From the NCBI GenBank assembly GCA_009781325.1, contig WQYJ01000127.1, forward strand, positions 1 through 6,341: a stretch of DNA of 6,341 nucleotides, given 5' to 3'. Source of the DNA: Propionibacteriaceae bacterium. GTDB taxonomy: Bacteria; Actinomycetota; Actinomycetes; Propionibacteriales; Propionibacteriaceae. This document shows positions 5,189 through 6,341 of this stretch, one piece after another. Numbering within the stretch: position 1 is the first letter of the stretch; each line of letters begins with the position of its first letter. The notes below the pieces were generated by a model. The model searched no databases, was not told the DNA's origin, and was given only the letters and a program-made list of their open reading frames with translations. The translations under genes and the position numbers were made by a program.

Positions 5189-6341
5189 TGGCTCAATCCA
5201 ACATTCGTACAGTGGTCTCCTTTGAGGTCGTGCGTACCCTGCGTACGAAAATCTTCTGGATCGGTTCGCTGATGGGTCCGCTCTTGCTTGCTGTGGTGAT
5301 GGCGGTATCGGTGCTGTCGAATAGTTCGGCTGCTGACTCGATGAATGATCCCAAAGCGTCATTCAACTTCGAGTGGGTCGACCACTCCACCTGGGTGGAT
5401 GAGGTCGTGGCCACGGCTGCGGGCGGTACGAAGATCGACGACCCTGCTCAGGGGTTGGCTGATGTGAAGGACGGCAAGATTGAAGCCTTCTTTGAGTTCC
5501 CTGCCGATCCCATCAAAGACCCGATACTGATCTCGGCTGCGGATCAGGGGATCATTGGCTCAGAAGCCTATGCTTCTGTCGCCTCTCAGGTTCTGCGAGC
5601 ATCTGCGGCTAGAACGGTCGACAACACCACGGCTGTCATACTGATTTCAGGTGCGATCAATACCTCGATGACAACGTACAAAGACGGTGAAGAAACCTCC
5701 GGTATTTGGGGGATGATTCCGCCTTTGGTGCTGATCATCCTGTTCTTTTTCATCGTGGTGATGCAAGGCAACCGGATGCTGACAGCAACCCTCGAGGAGA
5801 AAGAAACCAGAGTTACCGAGATGATCCTGACCACGATCAAGCCGACATCTCTGCTGACCGGCAAGGTGATCGCTCTGGGAATCATTGGGGTCGTGCAGGT
5901 TGTCGCTATCATCGTCCCCAGCCTGGCTGTCTTACTCTGGTTGACGAATACGGACATGCTCCCTGCGATAGACCTGTCCCAGTTAGTCTTCGAGCCAGTG
6001 CCTTTGATCTTAGGTACGCTGATGCTGCTCGGCGGATTCCTGCTCTTTACATGTTCGCTAGTGGCCATCGGTGCTGCCATGCCGACAGTCAAGGATGCTC
6101 AGGGGATGTATGCCACGGTGCTTCTGGTGCTCATTGCACCGATTTATGTTTTTATGTGGATGCTGACTCATCCTGAGAATATCCTGGTGACGATATTTAC
6201 CTACTTCCCGTGGACTGCTCCGATGACCGCCATGGCTCGCAATGCTATGGGGACGCTGCCGTGGTACGAGGGAGTGCTTGTGGTTGTTATCCTCTTTGCG
6301 ACTGCCTATCTCATCTTCCGCATCGCCTCACGACTGTTCCA
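5188..6341 (+). CDS. ABC-2 type permease, NatB-like (3' end outside the window)
   Basis: The frame is open from ATG 5188 to the window edge, giving 384 complete residues; NatB-like permeases are commonly around 400, so little may be missing. The layout is that of the family: a cytoplasmic N-terminus, TM1 at about 24-43, an extracytoplasmic domain of about 130 residues (44-173), then a bundle of membrane segments at about 176-193, 226-252, 271-296, 306-326 and 360-380. After the second segment comes LEEKETRVTEMILTTIKP (202-219) and LLTGKV, matching the conserved EEK-R-E-LL motif and coupling region of this family, placed to contact the ATPase. It would form the membrane part of the exporter with the upstream gene product. 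Substrate unknown: sodium, a drug or a peptide are all possible. The start is set by AAAGGAGG and the 1-nt overlap with the ATPase gene. Confidence 0.9.
   Translation, partial: MAQSNIRTVVSFEVVRTLRTKIFWIGSLMGPLLLAVVMAVSVLSNSSAADSMNDPKASFNFEWVDHSTWVDEVVATAAGGTKIDDPAQGLADVKDGKIEAFFEFPADPIKDPILISAADQGIIGSEAYASVASQVLRASAARTVDNTTAVILISGAINTSMTTYKDGEETSGIWGMIPPLVLIILFFFIVVMQGNRMLTATLEEKETRVTEMILTTIKPTSLLTGKVIALGIIGVVQVVAIIVPSLAVLLWLTNTDMLPAIDLSQLVFEPVPLILGTLMLLGGFLLFTCSLVAIGAAMPTVKDAQGMYATVLLVLIAPIYVFMWMLTHPENILVTIFTYFPWTAPMTAMARNAMGTLPWYEGVLVVVILFATAYLIFRIASRLF

Noticed and set aside
4649..5362. 237-residue open frame on the minus strand
   Set aside because: It runs across the ATPase signature and Walker B region and into the permease gene, both of which have clear motifs on the + strand.
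5586..6092. 168-residue open frame on the minus strand
   Set aside because: It lies opposite the membrane segments of the permease; the hydrophobic codon pattern produces the open frame.

Overview
The window looks like a chromosomal segment of an actinobacterium of intermediate-to-high GC. The grounds are the base composition, GTG as a start codon, TANNNT-type -10 boxes placed directly against start codons (leaderless transcription), and a lysine-type MurE. I cannot name a genus from the sequence. All five recognisable genes are on the + strand; I see no tRNA, rRNA, CRISPR array or transposase gene.

Layout: 1-~450 is non-coding and made of a repeat. A 132-bp unit occurs about 2.6 times in tandem (1-345), followed by one inverted copy and one half copy of the same element. 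495-1256 encodes a small FMN-type nitroreductase family protein, and 1299-2375 a LacI-family transcriptional regulator. 2376-2679 is a second non-coding stretch: a cluster of GACGTGAC octamers, then more copies of the same repeat in both orientations, including a large imperfect hairpin (2447-2562). 2680-4182 encodes a MurE-type Mur ligase whose motifs fit the L-lysine-adding branch (DYAH-QKLS, EDPG instead of DNPR, GKGDE). 4268-5188 and 5188 to the window end encode a NatAB-like ABC transporter: the ATPase and a permease that is cut off by the window.

How they work together: only the ATPase and permease are clearly an operon (TGATG overlap, strong Shine-Dalgarno). The nitroreductase and the regulator each have a TANNNT box 7 nt before an ATG and no Shine-Dalgarno sequence, as does the ATPase, so these three look separately transcribed and leaderless. 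murE stands alone here, away from the usual division/cell-wall cluster. No sugar-use genes that the LacI protein might control lie in the window.

The least explained element is the interspersed repeat. Its arms occur in both orientations, fold into internal hairpins whose stem bases change in compensating pairs between copies, and end at similar points as half copies upstream of two genes.
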